A stretch of DNA of 64,000 nucleotides from Lachnoclostridium edouardi (GTDB lineage Bacteria; Bacillota; Clostridia; Lachnospirales; Lachnospiraceae). The DNA lies in NCBI RefSeq assembly GCF_900240245.1, contig NZ_OESQ01000001.1, forward strand, positions 2,892,451 through 2,956,450, written 5' to 3'. A program made the translations under genes and the position numbers. Below, piece by piece: positions 27,055 through 35,177 of this stretch; the first letter of the stretch is position 1, and every line of letters begins with the position of its first letter. The notes below the pieces were generated by a model. It was not told where the DNA came from and did not search any database. It saw only the letters and a program-made list of their open reading frames with translations.

Positions 27055-27437
27055 ATGTACCCAACGACCTGTCAAAAGTAAAAACCAAAATGGCCCTAAA
27101 CCTTACCAAGCGCCAGCTCATCTGTTTTGGCTGTGCGGCGGCAGTGGGCATCCCGTCCTATCTGCTGGCCCGGGGCTCTATCGGCAATACCGGGGCCATG
27201 TTCCTGATGCTGGCCGTGATGCTCCCGGCGTTTCTTCTGGCCATGTATGAAAAAGACGGGCTCCCGGCGGAAAAGGTGCTGAAAAACATCCTACGGGCCC
27301 GGTTTCTGCGGCCCGGAGTCAGGCCCTATCAGACACAAAACATTTACGCCCCCTTTGCCGGGCGGGGCGCTGTGAGAAAGGAGGATGCGATTGCGAAAGG
27401 CAAATCCAACCAGCGGAAGAAAAACCGCAAAGGCTAA
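27042..27437 (+). CDS. PrgI-family conjugation membrane protein
   Basis: A 131-residue protein with N-terminal VPNDLSKVKTKMALNLTKRQLICF and two adjacent hydrophobic helices (about 27-65), then a basic tail. PrgI proteins accompany VirB4 in Gram-positive type IV secretion (VirB3-like). It overlaps the methylase by 13 bases and VirB4 by about 50, so these are tightly coupled. Confidence 0.88.
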   Translation: MPYVNVPNDLSKVKTKMALNLTKRQLICFGCAAAVGIPSYLLARGSIGNTGAMFLMLAVMLPAFLLAMYEKDGLPAEKVLKNILRARFLRPGVRPYQTQNIYAPFAGRGAVRKEDAIAKGKSNQRKKNRKG

Positions 27438-29754
27438 AACCCGGGCGGCCCTGTCCGCCCAGCAGACGATCCCCTATGTGGCGATGCACCTGGACGGGGT
27501 GTGCAAGCTCCCCGGCGGGCTCTACACAAAGACCGTGGAATATGAGGACATCAATTATTCCGTGGCATCCACCGAGGATCAGACTGCAATCTTTGGCGGC
27601 TGGAGCTCATTCCTCAACTACTTTGACAGCTCCCTGCCGTTCCAGCTTTCCTTTATCAACCGCCGCTCCCACTCCCGGAGCCGCTATAAGGTAAACATTC
27701 CCCAGGCGGATGATGATTTTAACAGCGTCCGGGAGGAATTTACCGGGATGCTGAAAAACCAGATCGCCCGGTCTAACAACGGGATTGAACGCTCCAAGTA
27801 CATTACTTTCGGCATCCCAGCCGGAGGGATCGTGGAGGCCCGGCCCCGTCTGGAGCGTGTGGAGGCCGATGTGATGGGCAACTTTAAGCGGCTGGGCGTT
27901 CCCTGTGAACCGATGGACGGGCGGGCAAGGCTGGCCCTGCTTCACAGCCAGATGCATCCGGGCAACCGGGAACCGTTCCGCTTTTCATGGAAGGACATCC
28001 CGCAGACGGGGCTCGGCACCAAGGACTATATCGCCCCGGACAGCTTTGACTTCCGGCACTCCCGCCTGTTCCGGGTGGGCCAGTATTGGGGCGCTGTTTC
28101 CTACTTGCAGATTTTAGCGTCTGAGCTCTCGGATAAACTGCTGGCAGAAATTCTGGAGCTGGATGCGGAAATGACCGTAACCCTTCATATCCAGACGGTG
28201 GATCAGCTAAAGGCGATCAAGACCATCAAGGGAAAAATCTCCGACATCGGGAAAATGAAGGTGGAGGAACAGCGGAAGGCTGTCCGGGCCGGGTACGATC
28301 CCGACATTCTCCCGCCCGACCTCATTACCTTTTCCAAGGATGCGGCGGAGCTCCTTGCCGACCTCCAGTCCCGCAACGAGAGAATGTTCCTTTTGACTTT
28401 TACGGTAGTCAATATGGCCCCTACCCGCCAGCGGCTGGAAAATGATGTGTTTACCGTGGGCGGCATCGCACAGAAATACAACTGCGCCCTCAAGCGGCTG
28501 GACTGGCAACAGGAGCAGGGCTTTGTGTCCTCGCTGGCCCTCGGCTACAACGAAGTGGAGATCCAGCGTGGTATGACAACCAGCTCCACGGCAATTTTTA
28601 TCCCCTTTATGACAAGGGAGCTGCGGATGGACGGGCAGGCCCTCTACTATGGCATGAACGCCCTTTCCCACAATGTCATTATGGCTGACCGCAAAAAGCT
28701 GAAGTCGGCCAACGGAATGTACCTCGGCTCTACGGGCTCGGGAAAATCCTTTGCGGCAAAGCGGGAACTGCTCAATGTCTTTCTGACCATTCCCCAGGAT
28801 CGGATTATCATTGTTGATCCGATGGGCGAATATGCCCCGCTGGTTCGCAGGCTGGGCGGACAGGTGATCGAGATTGCCCCGGACAGCCCCCACCACCTAA
28901 ACCCGATGGATGTGGAGCTCAACATGGCCGCCGGGGAGAGCCCTCTTTCCATGAAGGCGGATTTCCTGCTTTCCCTGTGCGAGCTGGTGGTAGGCGGAAA
29001 GGAAGGCTTACAGCCCATCGAAAAGACAGTTGTTGACCGCTGTGTGCGGCTGGTGTACCGGGAACAGGCCCTTGGGCTTGATACGGGAAAAACCCCGCTT
29101 TTGCAGGACTTGTACGAGGAGCTCTTAAAACAGCCGGAGCCCGAGGCCCGGCGTGTGGCAACTGCCCTTGAGCTCTACTGCACCGGCTCCCTCAACCTGT
29201 TTAACCATCCCACGAATGTGAAAACCGACAGCCGGGTGGTGTGTATCGTGCTGAAAAACATGGGAGAAAACCTCCGCAAGATCGCCATGCACATCACAAA
29301 TGAATTTGTGTCCCAGGCGGTAGATACCAACTTCCGGGAGGGCGTGGCGACATGGTGCTATTTCGATGAGTTCCATGTCCTGCTCCGTGATCCGCTGACC
29401 GCCAGCTATTTTGTGGCGGTGTGGAAAATGCTGAGAAAGAAAGGCTGCGTTCCCAGCGCCCTCACGCAGAATGTGAAAGACCTTCTGGCCAGCCGGGAGA
29501 TCGAGAACATTCTGGACAACACCGACTTTATGATTTTGCTCTCGCAGGCGCAGAGTGACCGGGTGATTTTGGCAAGACAGCTCGGTATTTCCGAGCACCA
29601 GCTTTCCTACATTACCCACTCTAATTCCGGCGAGGGCCTGCTGTTTTACGGGAATGTGACCATCCCGTTTGTGGATCGGTTCCCGAAGGGGGAAATCTAT
29701 GACCTCTTAACCACCCGACCGGAGGATATGAAGAATGAAGCGAAAACCGAATAA
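27385..29754 (+). CDS. VirB4-type conjugation ATPase
   Basis: A 789-residue motor ATPase of the transfer channel. Walker A GSTGSGKS lies near residue 448, followed by IIIVDPMGEY; Walker B is in WCYFDEFHVLL near residue 655, and the late TQNVKDLL and NTDFMILLSQ motifs are conserved. Length is normal. ATG 27385 touches GGAGG directly; TTG 27391, two codons on, has seven-base spacing and may be used. It is followed by the NlpC/P60 gene with a 20-base overlap. Confidence 0.92.
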   Translation: MRLRKANPTSGRKTAKAKTRAALSAQQTIPYVAMHLDGVCKLPGGLYTKTVEYEDINYSVASTEDQTAIFGGWSSFLNYFDSSLPFQLSFINRRSHSRSRYKVNIPQADDDFNSVREEFTGMLKNQIARSNNGIERSKYITFGIPAGGIVEARPRLERVEADVMGNFKRLGVPCEPMDGRARLALLHSQMHPGNREPFRFSWKDIPQTGLGTKDYIAPDSFDFRHSRLFRVGQYWGAVSYLQILASELSDKLLAEILELDAEMTVTLHIQTVDQLKAIKTIKGKISDIGKMKVEEQRKAVRAGYDPDILPPDLITFSKDAAELLADLQSRNERMFLLTFTVVNMAPTRQRLENDVFTVGGIAQKYNCALKRLDWQQEQGFVSSLALGYNEVEIQRGMTTSSTAIFIPFMTRELRMDGQALYYGMNALSHNVIMADRKKLKSANGMYLGSTGSGKSFAAKRELLNVFLTIPQDRIIIVDPMGEYAPLVRRLGGQVIEIAPDSPHHLNPMDVELNMAAGESPLSMKADFLLSLCELVVGGKEGLQPIEKTVVDRCVRLVYREQALGLDTGKTPLLQDLYEELLKQPEPEARRVATALELYCTGSLNLFNHPTNVKTDSRVVCIVLKNMGENLRKIAMHITNEFVSQAVDTNFREGVATWCYFDEFHVLLRDPLTASYFVAVWKMLRKKGCVPSALTQNVKDLLASREIENILDNTDFMILLSQAQSDRVILARQLGISEHQLSYITHSNSGEGLLFYGNVTIPFVDRFPKGEIYDLLTTRPEDMKNEAKTE

Positions 29755-31438
29755 ACCACGCCCGGAGGCCCAAACGCATACCGAACCCGGAAACGGGGCT
29801 GCCGAGCCCGGCGGCCCTGCTTTTGGGGCTGGCTCTGAACAGGAGCCCGGGGCGGCTGGCACTTCGGGACAAAGTGTCCCAAAGTCAAAATTCCGGCAGA
29901 AAAGCCAGCAGGAACAAGCGGCGGCATCCAAGCTCCGCATGGAAAAGCGGGGCGAAAAACGGGAGGCCGCCCGGGAAAAGCTGGCAAAGCAGAAGCCGCC
30001 CAAACAAAAAGGCCCGATCCGTAAGGCGGCGGGGGCCGCCGGATGGGGCGTTCACGGCTTTGTGCATGGCAAGCTCTACGAGGTGGAGCAGGAAAATGTA
30101 GGAACCGAAGGGGCCCACCGCTCGGAGCTTGCCGGGGAGGTTGTCCTGCGGCATGGCTCCCGATTTGTAAAACGCAAAGTCCGGGAGCATCCGGCAAGGG
30201 CGGCCAGCCGGGCCGAGGCCAGGTATCAGAAAGCGGCGGCGGATTATCATTTCCACACCGCCGCACAGGAGCACCCGGAGCTTTCCCAAAACTATTTTAC
30301 CCGGTACTGGCAGAAACAGCGGCTTAGAAGGCAATACCAGAAGCGGGCGAAGGAGGCCACAAAACAGAGCGCAAAAGCCGCCGGGAAAACAGCCGCCGCC
30401 ACGGAAAAGCTGACAGCCCGGGCCGCCGGGTTTGTGAAGCGCCATCCAGTCGGATGCCTGCTGGCACTGGCCTGTGTCCTTGTGATCGTCCTGCTCCAGT
30501 CCTGTTCGTCCTCACTGGTGTCCATCGGCAACGCCGGAGCCGGGGCGCTGGGAGCCACCACTTACCCCTCTGAGGATGAGGCAATTTTAGGGGCGGAGGC
30601 GGCTTATGCCGGGCTGGAGACAGAACTGCAAACCTACCTTGATACCTACGAAAGTACCCACGATTATGACGAGTACCACTTCGATCTGGACGAGATCGAA
30701 CACGATCCCTATGTGCTTATTTCCATGCTGTCGGCGCTCCATGAGGGGGAATGGACGCTTTCACAGGTGGAGGGCTCCCTGCAAATGCTCTTTGACCGCC
30801 AGTATATTCTGACGGAGCGTGTGGAGGTGGAGACACGCTATGACAGCGACGATGAACCCTATTCGTGGTACATCTGCTATGTGACGCTGGAAAACAAAAA
30901 CCTGTCCCACCTGCCTGTTTCCCTGTTGAGCGAAGAACAGATGTCCCGGTACTCCATCTATATGTCCACCCTCGGCAACCGTCCCGACCTGTTTCCCGAC
31001 TCCCCCTATGTGGACAAATACATTACCAACCCGCCGGAGGGCTATGAGGTTCCGGGGGAATATCTGGACGATGAAACATTCGCCGCTATTTTCTCGGAGG
31101 CAGAGAAATACATCGGCTATCCCTATGTGTGGGGCGGCTCCAGCCCGTCTACATCTTTTGACTGCTCCGGCTATGTGTCATGGGTGATCAATCATTCCGG
31201 CTGGAATGTGGGCCGCCTTGGGGCGCAGGGGCTTTACAACATCTGTACTCCGACCAGCTCCCCAAGGCCCGGCGACCTTGTGTTTTTCAAGGGAACCTAT
31301 GATACCCCGGGCGTGAGCCACTGTGGGATTTATGTAGGCGATGGGCGGATGCTCCATTGTGGCGATCCCATCGGATATGCAAACTTAAATACAAGCTACT
31401 GGCAGTCTCATTTTTACGCCTACGGGCGTTTACCATGA
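29735..31438 (+). CDS. NlpC/P60 peptidoglycan hydrolase of the conjugation system
   Basis: A 567-residue protein: a long basic Gln/Ala/Lys-rich cytoplasmic region (1-225), a transmembrane helix (LLALACVLVIVLLQSC, about 235-252), then an extracellular part with a C-terminal NlpC/P60 domain. Catalytic Cys is in FDCSGYVSW (about 476) and His in VSHCGIYVG (about 528). It opens cell-wall peptide crosslinks for the transfer channel. Palindrome site 8 is translated near residue 45 as TSGQSVPKS. Confidence 0.9.
   Translation: MKRKPNKPRPEAQTHTEPGNGAAEPGGPAFGAGSEQEPGAAGTSGQSVPKSKFRQKSQQEQAAASKLRMEKRGEKREAAREKLAKQKPPKQKGPIRKAAGAAGWGVHGFVHGKLYEVEQENVGTEGAHRSELAGEVVLRHGSRFVKRKVREHPARAASRAEARYQKAAADYHFHTAAQEHPELSQNYFTRYWQKQRLRRQYQKRAKEATKQSAKAAGKTAAATEKLTARAAGFVKRHPVGCLLALACVLVIVLLQSCSSSLVSIGNAGAGALGATTYPSEDEAILGAEAAYAGLETELQTYLDTYESTHDYDEYHFDLDEIEHDPYVLISMLSALHEGEWTLSQVEGSLQMLFDRQYILTERVEVETRYDSDDEPYSWYICYVTLENKNLSHLPVSLLSEEQMSRYSIYMSTLGNRPDLFPDSPYVDKYITNPPEGYEVPGEYLDDETFAAIFSEAEKYIGYPYVWGGSSPSTSFDCSGYVSWVINHSGWNVGRLGAQGLYNICTPTSSPRPGDLVFFKGTYDTPGVSHCGIYVGDGRMLHCGDPIGYANLNTSYWQSHFYAYGRLP
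29861..29885. repeat. ICE palindrome site 8 (within hydrolase gene)
   Basis: Central triplet AAG, CTTCG...CAAAG form. It is in frame in a low-complexity linker region of the protein. Confidence 0.9.
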
Positions 31439-31451
31439 TTGGAGGTCATTT

Positions 31452-31706
31452 ATGGCAACAGCAAAAAGCATGAAAATCCAGGCCGAGATTGATAAGGTCA
31501 AGGCCAAAATCAGCGAACAGCAGGCCCGGCTCAAGGAGCTGGAGCAGAAAAAGCTGGAGGCGGAAAACAGCGAGATCGTGGACATCGTGCGTGGCATGAG
31601 CATCCCCCTTGCGGAGCTGCCCCTGCTGTTTGAAAAGCTGAAAGGCGGCGGGGCTTTGGGACAAAGTGTCCCGAAGTCCGAGGATGAGGAAAAGGAGGAA
31701 AACTGA
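31452..31706 (+). CDS. DUF4315-family coiled-coil protein
   Basis: An 84-residue protein with a heptad-like coiled coil (about residues 8-40: IQAEIDKVKAKISEQQARL onwards). DUF4315 proteins occupy this slot downstream of the hydrolase in Tn1549-like ICEs; function unknown. GGAGGT precedes ATG. The C-terminus is formed by palindrome site 9 (LGQSVPKSEDE), so the protein ends in a sequence dictated by a DNA repeat. Confidence 0.78.
   Translation: MATAKSMKIQAEIDKVKAKISEQQARLKELEQKKLEAENSEIVDIVRGMSIPLAELPLLFEKLKGGGALGQSVPKSEDEEKEEN
31654..31677. repeat. ICE palindrome site 9 (within DUF4315 gene)
   Basis: Central triplet AAG, CTTTG...CGAAG form; the reverse complement of site 8 in arm asymmetry, yet it encodes the same GQSVPKS peptide. 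Confidence 0.9.
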
Positions 31707-31708
31707 AT

Positions 31709-32452
31709 ATGAAACGGTTTCGAGTTTTGACAGCGGCGCTTTGTGCCGCTGTTTTGTTATGCGGCTTTAGCGTTCCCGCCTATGCCTACGCAGGCGGCGG
31801 CGAGGGCGAGGACTACGGCGATCCCACAATGGAACCCCCGGCCCCGGAGCCGACTATTACGCCGGGCGAGGGCTTTTCCGAGGAGGGAAACCTTGTAACC
31901 CGTGATCTGCTCTATGACGAGCACACCAACAAGCAGTTTATTACCGTCCAGACCAGCGGCGGCAATACCTTTTACATTGTCATTGATTATGACAAGCCTG
32001 TGGACGAGGAAGGCGAACAGTATGAAACCTACTTTTTCAGCGTTGTGGATGAGGGGGATCTGCTGGCCGCAGCCGAGGCCGCTGGCGTGGAACAGGCGGT
32101 CTGCTCCTGTCCGGAGAAATGTGCGGCGGGGGCTGTCAATACCGACTGCCCGGTATGCTCTGTCAATATGGGGAAATGCGTAGGCGCAGAGCCGGAGCCC
32201 GAGCCTGCCCCGGAGCCTGAGCCGGAACCCGAGAAGCCGGGCAACGCCGGGATGATCCTTTTGGTGCTGGCTGTCATGGGCATCGGCGGCGGGGCCGCAT
32301 GGTATTTCAAGATTTACCGTCCGAAACACCAGCAGGCTGACCAGCCCGAGGAGGACGATGGTGGGGAGTACCCGGACTATGACGAGTTTGAAGATGACGG
32401 CCCCCCGTGGGACGAGGAGGACGAAACCGAAGAAAAGGAGGAAATCAGATGA
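31709..32452 (+). CDS. DUF4366/CD1107-family surface protein
   Basis: A 247-residue protein with an N-terminal signal peptide (RVLTAALCAAVLLCGFSVPAYA), an extracellular domain (FITVQTSGGNTFYIVIDYDKP), a Cys-containing segment (CSCPEKCAAG...CPVCSVNMGKC), a Pro/Glu repeat, a C-terminal membrane helix (GMILLVLAVMGIGGGAAWYF) and an acidic cytoplasmic tail. Found in the conjugation modules of CTn-type elements; probably an envelope component of the channel. Confidence 0.83.
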   Translation: MKRFRVLTAALCAAVLLCGFSVPAYAYAGGGEGEDYGDPTMEPPAPEPTITPGEGFSEEGNLVTRDLLYDEHTNKQFITVQTSGGNTFYIVIDYDKPVDEEGEQYETYFFSVVDEGDLLAAAEAAGVEQAVCSCPEKCAAGAVNTDCPVCSVNMGKCVGAEPEPEPAPEPEPEPEKPGNAGMILLVLAVMGIGGGAAWYFKIYRPKHQQADQPEEDDGGEYPDYDEFEDDGPPWDEEDETEEKEEIR

Positions 32453-32625
32453 ATTTTACCAGCAGTCCCTTTGAACGAATGATGAAAGAAAAACCCCGTC
32501 CCCAGGCTCCCGCCGAGAACAGGCCGCCCAGGGGCTCCGCCTGTTGTGGCTGCTGTTACTGGCGGGGGATCGCCTGTGTGTCCTGCTACAAGGAGCTTTT
32601 GAAGGCCGGGGCTGGCGGGAGGTGA
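32449..32625 (+). CDS. Small cysteine-rich ICE protein
   Basis: A 58-residue protein with a CCGCCYW...CVSCYKEL cluster that could bind zinc. ATG overlaps the TGA of the DUF4366 gene (ATGA), with AAAGGAGG upstream. Homologous small ORFs are common at this place in related ICEs, but no function is known. Confidence 0.65.
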   Translation: MNFTSSPFERMMKEKPRPQAPAENRPPRGSACCGCCYWRGIACVSCYKELLKAGAGGR

Positions 32626-32629
32626 TGGA

Positions 32630-32998
32630 TTGTCCCGTGAACTGACACGCAAGGAAAAGACAGCGATCCGCTCTCTTGTGGTAACATGGTGCGCCAACTA
32701 TGACCGGGAATACGGATGCCTGCCGCTGGACAGCGATTGCTATATGCTGGGTAAATGCTGGACGGGATCATACTGCCGCTATTTCCGGGAGTCCGTCCTG
32801 CCCCTTGATCCGGCGCTGGAAGCCTCCCTTATGAGCGAGGGCCCAAGACCGGATTTTAAGATATGCCCGGTATGCGGCGGGCCTGTTCCCCCGGACAGGC
32901 GGCAGGCGTACTGCTCGGCGACCTGTGCAAAGAAAGCCCACCGCCGCCAGCAACGGGAATATATGCGGAAAAAGCGGGGTGCATCCGTTGACAATTAG
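32630..32998 (+). CDS. Cysteine-rich VLP-domain protein
   Basis: A 122-residue protein with many cysteines: an N-terminal block (TWCANYDREYGCLPLDSDCYM, GKCWTGSYCRYF) and a C-terminal zinc-ribbon-like CPVCGGPVPPDRRQAYCSATC, followed by a basic RRQQREYMRKK tail. It resembles the cysteine-rich VLP proteins of conjugative transposons, likely a zinc-dependent DNA- or protein-binding factor. TTG start after GGGAGGTGA. Confidence 0.72.
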   Translation: MSRELTRKEKTAIRSLVVTWCANYDREYGCLPLDSDCYMLGKCWTGSYCRYFRESVLPLDPALEASLMSEGPRPDFKICPVCGGPVPPDRRQAYCSATCAKKAHRRQQREYMRKKRGASVDN

Positions 32999-33111
32999 GG
33001 CCTGCAAAACCCGCTTATAGCAAGGCTTTCCGGGGCCGTTCCGTTGGCCTGCCGTATCATTCTACGGTCTGGCCCCGTTTGCCCCGATGCTGTCAACATC
33101 CATACAGCGGG

Positions 33112-33136
33112 ACTTTGGGACAATTTGTCCCGAAGT
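33112..33136. repeat. ICE palindrome site 10
   Basis: Central triplet ATT, CTTTG...CGAAG form. It lies 24 bases before the ATG of the next gene, just upstream of its ribosome site. Confidence 0.92.
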
Positions 33137-33160
33137 ACCCGCTTTCTGAGAGGAGGTACT

Positions 33161-33760
33161 ATGGACAAAAATCAAGGCTATTCCATTTTGAAGGCTGTGA
33201 TGCTGGAAAATGGCAGGGGCTTTGCGCTGGGGCATCATCCCACAGCCCCATCCCCCTATGTCACATGGGCCTGTTACGATGATAAGAACGGCCAGCGGCA
33301 GTATGAATGGGGACATTACGGCAACGATCTGGCCGCTATGGAACAGGATTTTTCAGACCGGATAAAGGACTATCAGCGGCTTTACCATGTGGGGATCGTG
33401 CAGACCGAGGCCCCCGGCCTTTACAAGTATTACTCTACCCAGCGGCCTGTGGACATCGGGACATTCCCCAAACCGCCCCACAATGCCCCGGATGAGATCG
33501 TCAACTATGACCGCCGCATCCCGGTGGAGGGCGGCGCATTTCTGGCATGGGGGCATCTGACTTATACAAGGCCGCTGACCGAAAAGGAGGCGTCTGACTA
33601 TGAGCTCCGTCCTGCCCCCGTAATTTCTGAATTATCCCGAAAAAACGATGACAGGCCCCTCTCGATTGCCCAGCAGATGAAAGAGGCCGGAGCTCTGGCC
33701 GAAGCCAGCCAGGGCAATCCCATCCATAAGAAAAAGGCCCCCGACCGGGGCGACCGATAG
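33161..33760 (+). CDS. ICE protein of unknown function
   Basis: A 199-residue soluble protein with AGGAGGT before the ATG. It begins YSILKAVMLENGRGFALGHHP and contains YVTWACYDDKNGQRQYEWGHYG, reminiscent of proteins annotated with YodL/DUF-type domains in Tn1549-like ICEs, but I cannot assign a family with confidence. It ends in a basic tail and is followed ten bases later by a small gene upstream of mobC. Confidence 0.6.
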   Translation: MDKNQGYSILKAVMLENGRGFALGHHPTAPSPYVTWACYDDKNGQRQYEWGHYGNDLAAMEQDFSDRIKDYQRLYHVGIVQTEAPGLYKYYSTQRPVDIGTFPKPPHNAPDEIVNYDRRIPVEGGAFLAWGHLTYTRPLTEKEASDYELRPAPVISELSRKNDDRPLSIAQQMKEAGALAEASQGNPIHKKKAPDRGDR

Positions 33761-33770
33761 GAGGATTTGT

Positions 33771-33941
33771 ATGGAAGAAAGATATAACCCGATGAAAAGT
33801 GCGGAGATCGCCACCGAGCACAATTACAATATGCTGGACGGTGTTCTCAATAACCAGGCCCCACCCCCGGAGGAAAAGGAGCTGGATAAGGTTAAGGAAC
33901 CGTCCCACAAGCGCCGGAGCCGGGAACGGGAGGAACGATGA
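33771..33941 (+). CDS. Small DUF4316-like protein
   Basis: A 56-residue protein (MKSAEIATEHNYNMLDGVLN near the start) with a basic C-terminus. The N-terminal pattern resembles the C-terminal part of DUF4316-type ICE proteins. GGAGG precedes ATG and the TGA overlaps the mobC ATG, so it is coupled to the mobilisation genes. Confidence 0.55.
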   Translation: MEERYNPMKSAEIATEHNYNMLDGVLNNQAPPPEEKELDKVKEPSHKRRSREREER

Positions 33942-34285
33942 CAAAGAAACGCCGCCGCCCGATCCATCTCCATGTGATGGTGTCCGAGGAGGAGCAGGCC
34001 CTTATTCAACAACGCATGGCCGAGGCGGGCATCCGCAATATGGGGGCCTATATGCGGAAAATGGCCCTCAATGGCTATGTGCTCCATGTTGACCTCTCGC
34101 CCGTCCGGGAGCTGGTATCGCTCCAGCGGCGGTGCTCAAACAACCTCAATCAAGTGGCGATCCAGGCCAACACCTACGGCGGGATTTACCCCGAGGAGAT
34201 CGCCGCCCTGCAACGGGACTATGCCGCCCTGTGGGGGCCGATATCCGATCTGCTGAAAAAGCTCTCCGCATTAGTGGAGCTCTGA
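33938..34285 (+). CDS. mobC: MobC relaxosome accessory protein
   Basis: A 115-residue protein with the MobC profile: basic N-terminus, ribbon-helix-helix-like IHLHVMVSEEEQALIQQRMAEAGI, NMGAYMRKMALNGY, and the C-terminal RRCSNNLNQVAIQANTYGG motif. It helps open the transfer origin for the relaxase encoded downstream. A transfer origin is expected near here but I cannot place it. Confidence 0.87.
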   Translation: MTKKRRRPIHLHVMVSEEEQALIQQRMAEAGIRNMGAYMRKMALNGYVLHVDLSPVRELVSLQRRCSNNLNQVAIQANTYGGIYPEEIAALQRDYAALWGPISDLLKKLSALVEL

Positions 34286-34326
34286 TCCTGCCGGGGAGTG
34301 GCGTATGCCGCTCCCCGGTTTTCACT

Positions 34327-34350
34327 ACTTCGGGACAATTTGTCCCGAGG
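34327..34350. repeat. ICE palindrome site 11
   Basis: Central triplet ATT. It lies 21 bases upstream of the -35 box of the promoter at 34372. Confidence 0.92.
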
Positions 34351-34371
34351 TGCTGAAAGCCGGAGGCATCC

Positions 34372-34400
34372 TTGTTGTCCCTCCCGGACAGAGGTATAAT
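34372..34400 (+). promoter_or_regulatory. Sigma-A promoter P1 with overlapping half-site
   Basis: TTGTTG (34372-34377), 17-base spacer, perfect TATAAT (34395-34400). A TTGTCCC half-site of the palindrome family (34375-34381) overlaps the -35 box. The same promoter recurs at 46508-46536, almost base for base. Confidence 0.82.
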
Positions 34401-34448
34401 TATCATGTAAGGAACCATAAACCACACTTTTCAAGGAGGTATCAAGCG

Positions 34449-34736
34449 ATGCGGATCATTCTGAAACTTTTAGCTGCCCCCTTTGTTCTGGCCCTCACGC
34501 TCCTTGTGGCAGTATTGAATTTTGCTTTTTCCTTTGCGTCATGGGTGTTCTGCGCCCTGTCCTTTCTCTGTCTGATCGGAGCTCTGTTTGCTTTATTCAC
34601 GGGGGATCGCTGGGGCATACAGGGGCTTGTGATCGCCTTTGCTGTTTCGCCCTTTGGTCTGCCCGCTGTGGCGGAGTGGCTCATTGACAAGCTGGACAGT
34701 CTCAACTACTCGCTAAAGAGTTTTATCACAGGATAA
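34449..34736 (+). CDS. CD1845-family small membrane protein
   Basis: A 95-residue protein with two or three hydrophobic segments (LLAAPFVLALTLLVAVLNFAF, then FCALSFLCLIGALFALF, then IQGLVIAFAVSPFGLPAV). It matches the CD1845-type proteins that precede the relaxase in clostridial conjugative transposons. AAGGAGGT is eight bases before the ATG, and promoter P1 drives it. Function unknown. Confidence 0.75.
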   Translation: MRIILKLLAAPFVLALTLLVAVLNFAFSFASWVFCALSFLCLIGALFALFTGDRWGIQGLVIAFAVSPFGLPAVAEWLIDKLDSLNYSLKSFITG

Positions 34737-34738
34737 CG

Positions 34739-34762
34739 CTTTGGGACAATTTGTCCCGAAGT
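34739..34762. repeat. ICE palindrome site 12
   Basis: Central triplet ATT, CTTTG...CGAAG form. It starts two bases after the CD1845-like stop and precedes the relaxase gene. Confidence 0.92.
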
Positions 34763-34817
34763 CCCCTGCGGCGGCTGGACGGACAGCCGCCGTTTTCTTT
34801 TGGAAGGAGGTGTGCTC

Positions 34818-35177
34818 ACGGCTACAACTTATATCCGGCCCTACAAGGTGGCGGCTGGGAAAGGCGCTGTCCAGACAATGGAGGAACGCTTTGACTATGG
34901 GCTTAATCCGAAAAAGCTGGGAGCCCTGTCCTCATACCTCTGCGATCCGGCCACGGCTCCCGCTGAGTTTCTGCTGGTAAAGAGCCAGTACCAGGCGGAA
35001 ACAGGCCGGGCCGTAGAGCGTGGAGCCCTGTTTTTTCAAATCCGGCAGGCGTTCCCGCCCGGCGAAGTGACAGCGGAGGAGGCCAACCAGATCGGCTATG
35101 AAACGGCCATGCGCTGGACAAAGGGAAAGTATCAGTTTTTTGTCTGCACCCACACAGACAAGGGGCACCTCCACAAT
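34818..35177 (+). CDS. Relaxase/mobilisation nuclease, exon 1
   Basis: First 120 codons of the relaxase that nicks the transfer origin. ATTYIRPYK opens the family; the metal-binding HTDKGHLHN ends the exon. The codon seven bases after AAGGAGG (34804-34810) is ACG (34818) where ATG is expected before GCTACAACT. GTG 34812 is in frame but only one base from the ribosome site, and TTG 34800 precedes it. The frame is interrupted after HN by group II intron 2 and resumes at 37677. Confidence 0.86.

Noticed and set aside
32630..32635. TTGTCCC at the start of the cysteine-rich VLP gene as a palindrome half-site
   Set aside because: No matching second arm or promoter is present; it is just the TTG start codon and next codons.
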